Made by a program: the position numbers and the translations under genes
Assembly (NCBI GenBank): GCA_945643635.1
Contig: CALZFC010000100.1
Coordinates: 327,501 to 391,500 of the forward strand
Length of the DNA stretch: 64,000 bases
Origin: Allodiplogaster sudhausi
Taxonomy: Eukaryota > Nematoda > Chromadorea > Rhabditida > Diplogasteridae
Direction: 5' to 3'
The notes under the pieces: generated by a model
The model's database searches: none
Told to the model about the DNA's origin: nothing
The model's input: the letters and a program-made list of their open reading frames with translations, nothing else
Part shown: piece after piece, positions 13,655-26,545 of the stretch
Position numbering within the stretch: the first letter of the stretch is position 1
Layout of the letters: each line of letters starts with the position of its first letter

Positions 13655-14098
13655 CCGTTTTTTCTCTATTAGTACCCCCCCCCCCTTTATTAGAACTCCC
13701 CCTCTAATAGTACCCCTCTGATAAAGCCATTGAAAAATAGAACCCCTCCCTCTAGTAGAACCCCCCCCCCCCCTCCAATAGTGCCCCCCTAACAGCCTAA
13801 TATCTCAGCTCGAGACGTACCTCGAATGGATCCTGGAGGCATGGGATGCTCTCTCCAACGAACTGATTGGAAATTCATTCAGAATATGTGGTAAAATGGA
13901 TATTCCAGTGATGATTCCTATGAATTCGAGTTATGATTCTTCTTTCTTTTAAGAAGAAAATGCTGTTATCAAACTTTTAGTGTCTCACATTGAAAAATAG
14001 TACCCGTCCCTCCAATAGAACCCCTCCCTCTAATAGTGCCCCCCTCTCGCAAGGGTATTGAAAAATAGAACCCCGGGGGTACTTATAGAGAAAATAGG
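13655..14098. mobile_element. 444 bp pogo/Tigger-like MITE
   Basis: The ends are inverted copies: left CCGTTTTTTCTCTATTAGTA followed by a C run, right (reverse complement) CCTATTTTCTCTATAAGTA followed by CCCCC. Each end is flanked by TA, the target duplication of the Tc1/mariner/pogo superfamily. Inside, a subterminal motif of the form (T)CTAATAG(A/T)ACCCC recurs many times on the plus strand, often preceded by CATTGAAAAATAG (about 13733, 13990, 14057). Arrays of short subterminal repeats are usual for pogo/Tigger relatives. No transposase frame is present, so it is non-autonomous. It sits upstream of the 14,555 exon, probably in intron or intergenic DNA. The superfamily assignment is inference. 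Confidence 0.6.
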
Positions 14099-14554
14099 TA
14101 TACAAATCGCTGCAAACTTTTATACTTTATAAAAACTGTACGGATTGATTCCTTTTGTTTTCTTTAAGAAAAAGATTTACAGGGTCATTCAATGGCAATT
14201 TTTTTTAATTGCGATGGATTCGGAGTGGTCTCGCACCAAACTACGGAATATGTACATAAGCACATCCTCGCGCTCTCGTTATTTTGTCTAATATTATGAT
14301 GCGAATAATAAGATATCGGTTCCTTGTACTAACTCGCTTTATTTCCTTCACTTCAATCAAATGCAGTCTCTCTCTCTCTCTCACACTCTTTTTCTCTCCC
14401 TTTCTCTCCCTCTCGTTCTCCAACGCTCGCCCTTTTAACACTTTTGATAATTTTTGATGCACAATAGTCTTCTAAAGTCAAAACTGCTTACAATATCTTG
14501 CGAACCCCTGGCTCATGGGTGTTAATTTATATGAATATGCTCGCTCTCGTGTAG

Positions 14555-14825
14555 CGTGAGTTTCCTGGACTTGAACTCGGACGAGGTTGTGTTCTGCCCG
14601 GTCCAGATTGTGATGGACATGCTGCTGCGTCCGCCGGCCGAGGAGGACAACGAGAACGAGGACGAGGACGTGGCCGAGCTGGAGGAAAGGCCTTCGAGCA
14701 CGACGCTTCTGCCGCCGGTGGAGGAGAGCGTCTCGGGAACCGGAACCCCGCAGAGGCGGTCGCTCCTGGCCGCCCCGCCTCCTCTGCTCAAGACGGCATC
14801 GTCGCCCTACATGAGCCGGAAGCTC
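14555..14825 (+). CDS. 271 bp GC-rich exon, acidic and Pro-rich product
   Basis: Acceptor 'ctctcgtgtag' and donor 'gttagt' bound 90 open codons with strong G/C third positions, unlike the surrounding AT-rich DNA. The product begins FLDLNSDEVVFCPVQIVMDM, continues through an acidic run (about residues 29-41, EEDNENEDEDVAELEE) and ends in a Ser/Thr/Pro-rich segment. It needs two bases from an upstream exon and ends in phase 0, so it can splice to the phase-0 exon at 20,007. No family is recognised. It may be an N-terminal exon of the 43.9 kb BAIAP3-like gene, which would imply introns of 5-7 kb, or belong to a separate gene. Exon status is fairly secure; gene membership is not. Confidence 0.55.
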
Positions 14826-16830
14826 GTTAGTTATGGAAAAGAAGAGAGCAGAAAGATCTTTTGTTTCTATGGCTGCACACAAGAAAAATTCCATTAAAAA
14901 CGACGGTTCTGGCTACGGTATTTACCGTCGAAAGAACCCACTACGGGTATTTACCGTAGAAATTCCATGGAGCGTTGTTTAGTCATTTAAACGAGGACTC
15001 TAAACTTAGCCGTAATCCATTTGAACTTCCTGATCATGGTTGTCAAATTTCGCTAAATCTCCCGCCCTTGTGTCAGGTAAAAATGTGGAAATTCAAGATT
15101 GAGTGAACAATTTTAAGGACAATGAATGTTGTTGACTGTTCGCTGGAGATTCCTGGTGGCTGCACGTTTTTCTTTGTCTATAAAAGTAATTTTGGGTACA
15201 TAGAGAAATTCAAGGAAGTATTGCTAAACATATATACATACATTTTATTATGGTAAAAAACAAATTTATAAGTATATAACACAACATTGCATATGGCTTC
15301 TGGAGCTCTGGAGCTTTGATTGGGAATGAAAAAGCGGCCGACTGAGCTTATTATATCATTTAAAAAAATCTAGTTTAGAGCTCTGTAAATAAATCTAATT
15401 TAGAGCAATTTAGTCCTAGCAGTAGCGAACAATTTATTGCTTTTGGTTTTTTTTCACTAACAGACATTTAGACTGACGGAAATCTTGTATGGTGCATGCG
15501 GGAAAGTGTCCGTTGCTGGAAGATTTCTTCAGCCTCCGCAAGACGCAACCAAGGATATTTGGCATTGGGGAATTTGTTGCCAGGAATAACTCATTATTTT
15601 TTGGCAAAAGAAAGAGAATTTTACGCTCGCGCTCAAACCATTCGCATGATGTTTTTGTTGGTTTTCTTTGTTTTAGGAACTAGGGATTGCGAGGATATCC
15701 TTGCTCGCTTCCGAATGGACTTTCCTCGCTGTTATCGAGGTCCATTGCATTGTGTCTAAAACTGAGTAGCAGGAAGTGTCGTCAATTGAAAACAGACAGA
15801 TCTGTTATTGCACTTTTCTCTCTCTTCTATCCATTTGCGAGAGAGCGCCACGGGCACCACCTTTTACGGCACAGGCGCATCAGTTGTAATGAGTGAAGTT
15901 GGGCTCGTTGGCCTTGTACATACTTCCTGGTAGTTAGTTGCTCATGAAGAGGAGAGACATGTCGCCGTGTTCTCTATGCACGCGCCACTCCCTCACACAC
16001 ACACACATGAGTTGCTCATGCATATTTCATGGTATGTATTAGGCAAGCGCGAGATGAGAGACTGTGGGTGAACGTGAGAGGGTTGGGAATGGGAGAGAGC
16101 GAGGGAAAGACAGCGAGAGAGAGAGAGAAACAGAGACCGAGAAGGAAAAAAGAACGAGAAACACATACATATATAGGTGGAAAGAGTAAGGAGAAAAGTG
16201 CGAAAGGGAAAGAACAGAATACTAAGAGAAAGCGAAACAAAGAAAAAGCGAGGCCGAGGTCGAGAGAGAGAGAGAGGGAGAGAAAGAGAGAGAGATGAGA
16301 ATGGAAATATGTGCCCGTCCAACAGAACTGCTGCACCCTATGAACAGGCTGATAAATGTCGACACGAGTGTAACTTCTTTGAAATAAAGCGAGAGAAATT
16401 TGTTTTGCTTGGAAGGAAAAAAAAAGAAAAATTCATTTAACAATATTCGGGTATATCTTGACAAGTACAGTGATGTTCCTGAACTACAAATATTTTTTAT
16501 CGGGATCATGTTTTTTCCCTGGGCTAACAATAAGTATTTGTTATATCTTAAATACTTTCTCTCACAAATTGCCTATATGATACGCGTAGAGAGTTTAAAT
16601 GCATGGTGGCATGACATTTTCAGACGGCAGCTTGACAAGACCCCTTCAGCAAAACAAATCATCGACGGGGAGGAAGGAATGGAAAAGGAGTGTTTACTAG
16701 AAGTAGAGAAGGAGTAGTGAGAAGTAAGAGAGGGAGGGAGAAAAAGAGAAAGGGGAGATAGAGGTTGAGAAAGAGAGAGAGAAAGAGAGCAAGTGAGAGA
16801 GAGAGAAGAGAGAGAGAGTGATAGGGATGC

Positions 16831-16875
<45 letters not shown>

Positions 16876-18093
16876 GGATGCGAAAGAGAGAGTGAGAGAG
16901 AGAGAGAGGGAGACAAACAGATATAGGCAGGCAGATACATAGAGGGGGATGGGGATAGGCAGATATAGGACAATGAGCCTCGTTTTCGACAAGACAGCGG
17001 GCGGGTCGAGCATCCGTCTTGCCCGAAATCATAGCAAGCGGCAATTTTGCTGTCGATTGCGCGGGAGATACAAATATGTATTTAAAGCCTTAATTGGACT
17101 TGCATTTCACCAACAGTACTACTTTTGTGTACTGTGTAAAATATTCTAACAATAAACTCTACTGGAGCATTGTTAATTGTAAGGAATATTTCCTCTTTTT
17201 ACGCTTTACATAGCTTTTATCTACGGTTTTCTAGGGAATCATTTACGCTTTGTTGATAGGCCTGGCTGAATGGATAATTGAAACGAGAAAATAAAGTAAA
17301 TTGCCGACAATCTGACGAAGCTGAGATTCTCAGGCCATCGACTTTGTCTTAGTGAGGATCTAGAAAAGAGCTTGTGGAAAAAAGGGCGTGTGAATTTAGA
17401 ACGAACGGCAAATGAGACAGGAGAAGGGAAACTAGTAAACAGATAGAGAAAGATAGAGAAAGAGAGAGAGAGAGAGAGAGGAAGGGAGAGAGAGAGAGAG
17501 AGAGAGAGAGGGGAAGGGAGAGAGATAGGGAGGAAGGGATAGATAGAAGGAGGGAGGGCTGGAAAGAAAAAGAGTTTAGAAGCAGGAGAAAAGCTTCTGG
17601 CGGTGGTCAATTCAATTCTTGGCTCCAACCCTTTGCTTCCTGTTACTATTCAGAGCTGCCGCCAGCCTGGTTGCGCTTCAGCAACTTTTGCACTGAAAAG
17701 CGCCATGAGTGGGTGAATGGCACTCTTGACAACTATATAAATATGTATGTTTTTATCGCTTTTGCTTGCTCTGTAATTTCTCTGACATAGTCTTCACCTC
17801 TATATCTTTATCTATTTCACTATCACTCTCTCTCTCTCTATTTACATATTTATGTCTCTGTTTCTCTGTCTATGTATGTGACGCTTTTGCTCACTGTGTA
17901 CTCTATTTCCTTACTCTATGTCACACACTCTATGACAACTCTTGCTGTCCACCACTCTCCCCCTCTAGTGTCTCTCTTAGCCTTCCACGACTTGTTAACC
18001 TTGCCGTTCCATCTTCTCCTGAATAGCCTTGCCCTCATAACTCCAAAGCGGGCTTCTCATCCTTGTAGGAGCCGCATCCCCTGAAGATTACTC

Positions 18094-18134
<41 letters not shown>

Positions 18135-18448
18135 ATGAAACATCTTTTGTGGTGGTGACGTTTAGCCTTCCGTCTTTCGGACCCGTTCTCGCGCTCCAAA
18201 TTTGGACTCTCCTTCCAGAAGAAACGTTTGCATGTATGTATGTAGGGTGTTGCATTTCCATGGTTCTAAATAACTATTGCTGAAGTTTAGTTGAAAGGAC
18301 CCGCTTTTATCGCTTTATTTTTATTGTTTTTTTATAGAAATAAAAGTAACAGTCCTGACTGATATTGTACATCCTCGCCATGGAAATTCTGCTCTCTGTC
18401 TCTTTCTTTCTCTCGCTATTATTTTCTCTTTCCAAATACATCTATATA

Positions 18449-18482
<34 letters not shown>

Positions 18483-20006
18483 TGTAATATTTATTTATTT
18501 ATTTTCTCTCTCATTCATTAGCCGCTGAGTTGGCCATGGGCGTAGATTAGGATTTGCTGCTGTATTTTCGCGGGTGCGTCGTCTGCTAATCGTAAGTGAG
18601 TGGGCGAGAGCGCGTACCCGGTCTGGCCAGAACCCGCTTCTCTTGGTAAAGCTCATTTTCTCTTCCTCTGTAATCTCTCCCTGTTATTATCTCTCTTTAT
18701 CTTCTGTCTTTGCGCTCTCTCTCCCTCTCTCGCTTCTTTATCTCGTCTCTCTCTTATCACTGTCTCTCTTCCCTCACTCACTTCTCTATCTCTCTATTTC
18801 TCTCTCTCTGTCTCTATCTAGCTTCCCTATCTCTTCTCTCTTTCTCTATTTCGCTCATCTCCCCCATTCTCTCGCTTCCCTTCCGTCTCGCCAACCGCTA
18901 TCTAATTGAATTCGCATGAGAGGGCACTCGCCTCCGAAAGAAGAATTCAGTGCCGAAGCGGCGGCGTTCACGAGCCTATTATATTGAGGAGCGTCCGCGC
19001 TGATTCCGAGCCGACCACCCACCACAAATACAACGGGGAGAAGTAAGATAGAGGAAGTGAGAGAGCGGGAATAGTGAGAGAGACAGACAGAGAGAAATGG
19101 ACAAAGAGAGAGAGAGAGAGAGAAAGAGAGAGAATGAACGAAAGAAACACAGTGTCAACAGAAAGCAACTGAGAAAGAGAGAAAGAGAGAGAGGTACGAT
19201 GTGAATTTTGAAGAGTTGTTTAGTGAATTCAAAGAGAATGAGTAAGTTAATGATAAAAATATTACGGGAGAGTGAGAAACTATTACTCTCGTTCAGTGTC
19301 CTTCTCAAATCCCCTTAACAAATGTAAAGGATGTTTTCAATTTTCTTTTTGTAGATTACATATTAATGTCTAATCCCTTGGTCTACGACCAACTTTAGAG
19401 CTATAAATATTAATGCGAGAGTTTGTATGCGCTACATGAGCTATTGTCTTGCACTGCTTATAACGTACGAAATATTTTTTTAAGGCAAAATTCATTGTCA
19501 CCCATTCAATATTAGCCAGCCAATTTTTGCTTTAGAAATATTAAATATTGCCTTCATCACAGGACAATTTCTGGATAGACTTTATAAAGATATGTGTTTG
19601 TATGTATAGTAAGTACATACATAGAGTGATTTGCGACAACAATGGCATATTTGTACTATTCTCTCTGCATTCAATATGGAAATGACAATGTTTTCTTAAA
19701 TGTTAGATTTAAACGAATACTGAGGCACACTTAGCTTATTGACCTTAGTAACTGCTTTGAAAGATGATAAATCGGGTCATAATTTAATCCGAATTGAGCA
19801 CAATCTTCATTTTTTCTTTCGCTACAGTCTAATGGATGCAATGGATACCAAATATTGAGACTATGCTTCGATGTGCAAAGAATTCATTTTTCTTCAAATA
19901 GCAAGAATTTGAATGAATTTTTCTCGAAATGATTTTTACTTCAAATAATTTTTAAATGGTTATTTTTTCCTAATGAAAAAAACAAGAAAATAATCATTGC
20001 TTGAAG
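14826..20006. other. Presumed long intron, microsatellite-rich
   Basis: Two small hairpins (14915-14928 and 14941-14959) lie just after the preceding donor. GA tracts occur at about 16075-16295, 16730-16920, 17440-17540 and 19048-19195, CT tracts at about 17815-17850, 18090-18131 and 18660-18880, and (AAT)n at about 18458-18482. A weak exon-like segment exists near 16988-17070 but without clear splice sites. Confidence 0.5.
15464..15759 (+). other. Ambiguous coding segment (two overlapping frames)
   Basis: A strong acceptor (ggttttttttcactaacag) at 15463 opens 41 codons in phase 0 before a stop; with a donor at 15506 (gtgtcc) it would be a 42 bp exon joining 14,825 to 20,007 in frame. An overlapping ATG frame, 15496-15759, encodes 87 residues with normal composition, a hydrophobic stretch around MMFLLVFFVLG and several Cys, with no recognised relative. 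At most one is real. No other support. Confidence 0.25.
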
Positions 20007-20107
20007 GCGAGTAAGCTGCGCGCGATGGAGCTGCGGACTGGCTCGGTTGGCGACTGCACGCGTCTCATGCAGTTTCGCAGCCCGAAAGCCGCTAACTTTC
20101 GTCGACG
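20007..20107 (+). CDS. 101 bp candidate exon, basic product
   Basis: Between acceptor 'cattgcttgaag' and donor 'gtttgt', 33 codons are open (ASKLRAMELRTGSVGDCTRL... ending in FRRR). It is GC-rich in a strongly AT-rich setting. It starts in phase 0, fitting the exon ending at 14,825, and leaves two bases (CG), fitting the exon at 27,493. An internal ATG at 20,022 could serve as a start. The product is basic and not recognised. Confidence 0.4.
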
Positions 20108-20429
20108 GTTTGTAATTTTTTTTACGAATAATTTTTTAAAGTTGTTTTAAACTTATTATTTTGTTATATTTATATTTTATATATATTATTCATGATTTCA
20201 TAATAGGGCTTTTGTTTATTTTCTTCATTTCTTTTTGTTGCCGTTTAGAAGGCTGAACTGGTTAATCTTACTTTGAGGCGATTTTCATGACCTTTCCTAC
20301 TAAGAAGTTTTATATTGAATGGCTGTGTTAATGGATTATTACGAGAAACATTTTGAAAAAAGGGGGCAGCTTAGTTAGTCGACCTCCTGCGGGTCCACAG
20401 ATTCTGAACAGCGGCTTACGATTAACGAA

Positions 20430-20488
<59 letters not shown>

Positions 20489-20551
20489 AAGAGAGAAAGA
20501 GAGAGGGAGATAAAGAGAGAGAGAGAAAGAGAGAGAGAGAGATAAAGAGAA

Positions 20552-20582
<31 letters not shown>

Positions 20583-21237
20583 AGGGGGATCCCCCTCCCC
20601 CCGCATGGCTTCTCCTTCTAGTTTCATCTCATTTCTTCTGGCAGCTAAAAATACGTAAAGAAAAGAAGAATTAAGATCAATCTTGCTTTCTCTCATCCTT
20701 TATCGGTCAACGTCTTTTTTGCAACATACATACATTTATTAAGTCCCTCGTTTGTGCGATTCAGATGCCCATTGAAAAATCAATAAAGTCATAACAACCG
20801 TATTATAAGGCGTACTTTTTAGTTCACTTATTTTTATATCTTTGGTTGAATTCATTATTATTTCGTTTGTTTTCCTTGAATTTTTTTTAAAACATTTTTC
20901 GTCAGAGAAATATTTGCTCGTTGTCCTGGCATTGCACTCCAACTGTGTAAAGGCAGTGGGTAAAAACCTTTTGAATTTTTTTTTGAGAATGGGTACTTTT
21001 GAGTTGTTTCGATACGTGCAGCGTTGATTCACGCGGTGTTCTGGAGAGAAATGGCATCGAGGACTGAAAGGAAGTGAGAGAGGAAGAGAAGATGGAGAGA
21101 GGAATAGAGAGATAGAGAGCGAGAGACAAAGAGAAAGAGAGTTTAGCGAGATAGAGTAAGAGTACGAGTAAGCGAGTGAGAGAGTTAGTAAGAGAAAGGG
21201 GAGAGCGGCAGTGAGGAGAGTTAGTGAGAGATAGAGA

Positions 21238-21278
<41 letters not shown>

Positions 21279-21965
21279 CAGAATGGACAGATTCTCTGCG
21301 TCAGCACATGGAGGGTGCATTTAAGACCTGTCGGTTGGAAGTAGTCCAAGTGTCTTACACAAGGAAGGAAGGGCGTAAGGAAGAGTTTCCTATCCGGGCC
21401 AGGCACTTCTCTCTCTCTCTCTCTCTGTCCGTCTCTCTTTCTCTCACTGTCTGTCTGTCTCTCTCTTTCTCTCACTGTCTGTCCGTCTCTCTTTCTCTCA
21501 CTGTCTGTCTCTCTCTCTCTCTCTCTGTCTCAGCCTTTGGATTCCTCTCTTTTTTATCAAGCAAGTGGCTCTTCCTGCTAGCCGTTCCGAGCCTCGCCCT
21601 CTGCCAAAAACGCGTTTTCTGACTGATGGCCATTCCCTTTGAGCTCTAGCCTCTTATTCCTCTTCTTCTTCTTCTTCTTCTGCTTCTTTTCTCATGTCAG
21701 CGTTGAATTCAGCTGGCAACGACACTTTTGAGACTTTTGCCTGTGGCCTTTCCCCCGGATGTTTGCCGTCTTGACGCCTTTGTTTCCTTATTCTCTTAGT
21801 AGTCTCTCTCTCTCTCTCTTCGTTTCTCTTTATCTCACTCTCTCTATCTCCATTTCTCCCTCTCCGTTTCTCTCTCTCTCTCTCTCGCTCTCGCTCTCCC
21901 TCTCCGTCCTTCTTTCTCTCGCTCTCCCTCATTCTCTCTCGTTACTCCTCTATCCTTCCTTTCTC

Positions 21966-22006
<41 letters not shown>

Positions 22007-23014
22007 ATCCCTTCTCGTTCTCTCTGACAGTCTAAGTATCGTATGTCTACCTACACTTTCATCTTTCCACGCAATGCACACATGTCATCTCCTCTCCTTT
22101 GCTTTATTTCATTAGCCAAACTCTATTTCCTAGCAATGTTTTGAGTGTTGACACATTCCCATGCGCATTCAATGCATTCTTGACTTCCAGGAATGCCAAT
22201 CAGGATGGTTGTGAAATTTGTAGTTTGGTGTGAACTTTTTTTCTTCAACAATACTGAGTTGTTTACTATTCCAGCTGGCAATCAAGCTCACAAGAAAGGA
22301 GCTTAAAATTAAGTATTTTCCGTCAATTTCTTATGCATACATTGTTTACAAGATGGGACAGCATATTTTGCTTCATTGCTTTATAATTTTTAAAAAGTAC
22401 AAAATGTTGGAAATTTCTCTTAAAACATCGCTTTCAAATTTCATGTCTTTAAAGTAAACTCGATTTTTCTTGACATAGAGTGCTGTCGTATCGAGATCTT
22501 CTTCACTCTTACTCTCTTATCTGCTTTTCGAAAAGTGCTATGAAACGATGGCTATAATAGATGCTGCCGTTGAGTCGGTTGAGAACCTTTTATAGCAGAA
22601 GAAAGCGAGGTAGAGAGAGAGAGGGACATAGATACATACATATAAAGAGATGAAGACTCTGAGATTCAATGTCATGAAGTATTGAGGCTATTTCAAAAGA
22701 GTGGGGCGTGTGAGGAAGAGAACGAACGATAAGCTGATTGTGAGAAGAAAGAGAGGAAGATATCACGAGATGGAATCGGAGGCTCAGGAAGTATGGAGTG
22801 TGGAGGAGAAAGAGAATGCAACGGATTTTTTTTAGGGCGGCTAGGGCCGAGATGTAGCCATTATATGCCGTACGTAGTGAGGAGAAGAAGAGGCTTCTCT
22901 GCCAGCTGGGCGGTTCTCTTCTCTTCCGGATTGTGAAGAGGACTCGCTGAAAATAATTCTCGGCCACTCTGTAGACAATCCTGGGTCATGGAATTTCTTT
23001 TTTTTTCAAAAATT

Positions 23015-23878
23015 ATTTTATGATTTCGCGTTTTTAATATATCCAATGTAGTCACATCATATATAGTCAATGGTGTCGTAAATTAAATGTAACCAAGACC
23101 GTTTGGCTTGCGTAGACAGCTTAAACAATTCTGGGCCCTGCAGACACTGGCTATGAGCATCGTTATGTTTTTCGTTTGCTTTATTTACTCTTGCCAGGAT
23201 TAGAACTAGCATAGAGAATGGGAGGGCGTAGAAGTGTTCTCTCTTCTCTTTCTCTCTCTCTCTTTCTCTCTTTCTCCCTCTCTCTCTCTCTCTCGCTCTC
23301 GCTTTCTTTTTCCTTCACCACCATTCCTTACCCCCTCTCTGCTTTCTTGCTCTATCTCTCTCTCTCTCACCCTTTCTCTTTCTTATGATGCAATAGGTAT
23401 TTGAGTCCTTCTGAGTATTTGTAAGCCCCCAAACGTTTCTGGTTAATTTTAATGCTCAACACTGGTACATAGCGAAAGCATGAATCTATCTACTGGATAT
23501 CTGCCGGAATTCTCACTGGTTACAATTCTTTTCTCCAAGCATCGGTTTCATTCTGATTCTTTTTATCTCTCTCTCTCTCTCTCTTTCTTTTCTCCTTCCT
23601 TTCTCCATCTTTCTCTCTCCATCTCTCTCTCTCTCTCTCTTCTCTCTCTTCTCTCTCTCTCTCTTCTCTCTCTTCTCTCTCTCTCTCTTTGCCATCCCCT
23701 ATCAGCTGCAGCCTCTTGTCCACAGTCGCAGATGGCCACATCGTCTCCTTTTGAGATGTAAGCGTCTTCTCAGATTTCTCTCGCGCTGTCTGCCTCTCTC
23801 CACCTCACTCTCTTCTCACTTTCTCTCTCTCTCCATCAAGTTCTCTCTCTCTATCTCTCTCTTCTCTCTCACTCTAGT

Positions 23879-23912
<34 letters not shown>

Positions 23913-23996
23913 TCTCTCCCTCTTTCCTTTCCTCTCATCCTCTCCCTCTCTTCCTCTCCCTCTCCGCTTCCCTCTCTTCCTCTCTCCCCTCCTTCC

Positions 23997-24029
<33 letters not shown>

Positions 24030-24110
24030 TCTCTCCCTCTTTCCTTTCCTCTCATCCTCTCCCTCTCTTCCTCTCCCTCTCCGCTTCCCTCTCTTCCTCT
24101 CTCCCCTCCT

Positions 24111-24146
<36 letters not shown>

Positions 24147-25140
24147 TCTCTTCTCCTGCTCCTTCTCATGCCACTGCCCAATGTGCAAGTTCATTGTGTA
24201 TGCCTGCCGTCCGGTGCTTGATGCCCTTCCAGTGCTTTTCTCCAAGATGGCTGCTCATTTGTTCCCGGGTGGTGGCTGGCTGCTGGACGCGCTTTGGCTC
24301 ATCCCGAGATCGCGCGTGGGGATCCTGGGCGAAATGGCTTGTTGAAGAGGACAAGGCAGGGTCACGTGTTCTCTCTCTCTTCTCTCTCTCATCTCTCTCT
24401 CTTCTTTCTCTCTCTCAATATATCTATCTCCCTCTCCCTCTTCTCTCTCTCCCTCTGTCTCTCACCTCACTTTTCTCCATCACTCTCTTCACCAACCTTT
24501 CTCTCACTCACTCTACTCTCTCTGTTCTCCCTCTATTTCTCTCACTCGGTCTCCTTCTCTTGCCACGCTTTTTCTGCCTCCCTCTCTCACTCTCTCTCCC
24601 TTCTCCCACTCCCACTCTCTGCCCTTTCTCATCCTTTCCTTGACGGTGTCATCCGTGGCTTCTTCTCCTTCTGAAAATTTTATGATTTCGCGTTTTTAAT
24701 ATATCCAATGTAGTCACATCATATATAGTCAATGGTGTCGTAAATTAAATGTAACCAAGACCGTTTGGCTTGCGTAGACAGCTTAAACAATTGGCGAAAT
24801 GGCTTGTTGTAGAGGACAAGGCAGGGTCACGTGTTCTCTCTCTCTTCTCTCTCTCATCTCTCTCTCTTCTTTCTCTCTCTCAATATATCTATCTCCCTCT
24901 CCCTCTTCTCTCTCTCCCTCTGTCTCTCACCTCACTTTTCTCCATCACTCTCTTCACCAACCTTTCTCTCACTCACTCTACTCTCTCTGTTCTCCCTCTA
25001 TTTCTCTCACTCGGTCTCCTTCTCTTGCCACGCTTTTTCTGCCTCCCTCTCTCACTCTCTCTCCCTTCTCCCACTCCCACTCTCTGCCCTTTCTCATCCT
25101 TTGCTTGACGGTGTCATCCGTGGCTTCTTCTCCTTCTGAA
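23015..25140. repeat. Partial tandem duplication with internal deletion
   Basis: Block A (116 bp; 23015-23130) recurs at 24677-24792, and block B (348 bp; 24328-24675) recurs at 24793-25140, in the same orientation and at identical lengths. In the second copy A and B are directly joined, while in the first they are 1,197 bp apart. The simplest history is a tandem duplication of 23015-24675 followed by loss of the middle of the second copy. Near-identity means it is recent, or an assembly artefact. Confidence 0.75.
23885..24120. repeat. About 113 bp pyrimidine minisatellite, two copies
   Basis: Within the CT tract a unit containing cctctccctctccgcttccc and ctttcctttcctctcatcct occurs twice head to tail, nearly identical, so an ordinary (CT)n tract has been duplicated as a longer unit. 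Confidence 0.6.
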
Positions 25141-26545
25141 TCCCCCTCCCACCTTCCGTCTCGACACTCCAATTGTTTTCCGGTCTCATCCTCGGCCAGA
25201 AAGCAGAGGAGAGCCGAGATCAAAATAATGAAGTGACGCTCTCAGCCACAGCCTCTTCTGGTCTTCTCTCTATCTTTGTTTGTCGCAAATATATTAGTTC
25301 ATTTGCGAACTATCGAACTGTAGCCTAAATATGCACGATATTTTCTTGTATCATTGCTACTAGTGGAAATTGAGCCAATTGTGAAATGTGACTGCTTTTC
25401 TTTACTTATATCTCTAGTTCTCTCTCGCTCCATTTCGTTCTCTGCCTTTCTATTTCTCTATCGCGTCTCTCAATATTTTTCTTCTCTTTATTCTTCTCAA
25501 TCTCTTTTTCTTTTGCGCTCTTTATTTGGTTCTCTATCTCTATGTATTTCTTCCTCCCTATTTTCTTGTCTGCCTCTCAATTTTCTCCCTCTCTCTTTTC
25601 TATCTTTCTGCTTCTCTGTAACTCTATTTCTCTCTCTCTCCGTTTCTCTCTCTCTATCTCTCTCTCTCTCAGTTTATCTCTCTCTCTTTCCGTTTCTCTC
25701 TCTCGCTCTCTGTTTCTCTCTCTTTCTTTCTCTCTCAGTTTTCTCCCTCTCTCTTCCCAATCTCTCGATCTGTTTCGCTCTCTCTCTCTTTCTCTGTCCC
25801 TCTCTCAAAAAGGTGCATGGCGACCATGCGAAGGCGACAATTCGAAGGCAAATGAAAAGCTTCCTAATGACGCAAGTCGGTCGCCGTTACAAGACAAGAG
25901 CGGCTTAATGAGCTGCATTCCTCTTGAGAGTGAGAGAAAGAGAGAGAAAGAGAGAGAAAGAGGAAGAGAGAGAGAGAGAAAGAAAGACAGAGCGAGACAC
26001 AGAGAGAGAAAGATATTTTTATATTTTTATAAATCTTCTCCGTCTATTCTTGCTCTATGCGCCCTTGCCAAGAGGCCTATCTCTTATCATTCTTCAAGTA
26101 GCTCTTACCCTTTAAATATGGACTTTGCACCGATACCGTATCCTCGATCGCCTCTACTTTATCATTTTGTGCCTTCTTACCATTAGTTTGCTTTCGAATA
26201 TGGGAGAAGGTTATTGCCTTATATGCATGTAGATTGCATTTTCATTGGTTTAAAAAACATTATTACTCTATGCAAAGAATAATGAGAAAATTTTTTGCCT
26301 CGCCATTTACGGCTATTCAGTTAATTCCAAGGAACAATTAGTGCGATTTTGCTCATGGACTTATCCATTTGATCGTCGCATTATACAATTGTTGCCGATG
26401 AAGCCGCCCTCCTGTGTCTTCATAATATCCTTTTGCAAAAGTGAGTCATGGTTCCTTAAAGAGAGCAGGGCCGTCATGGTTCCCTAAAGCCGGACTCCAG
26501 TGTGTGTCTTCTTCTAAATTGGGCCTCACAATCATCATTCTTCAA

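Larger units (their letters stand above)
20108..26545. other. Presumed long intron, densest CT/GA region
   Basis: GA tracts at about 20428-20585 and 21070-21275; CT tracts at about 21410-21530, 21800-22010, 23240-23390, 23560-23690, 23770-24160, 24370-24610, 24835-25085 and 25400-25810; GA again at 25925-26010. Two duplication structures are listed separately. No exon was supported; long frames are repeat translations on either strand. Confidence 0.55.

Noticed and set aside
23751..24245. Long Ser/Leu (+) and Arg/Glu/Gly (-) frames
   Set aside because: Both strands of the same CT tract are open because dinucleotide repeats lack stops; repeat translation.
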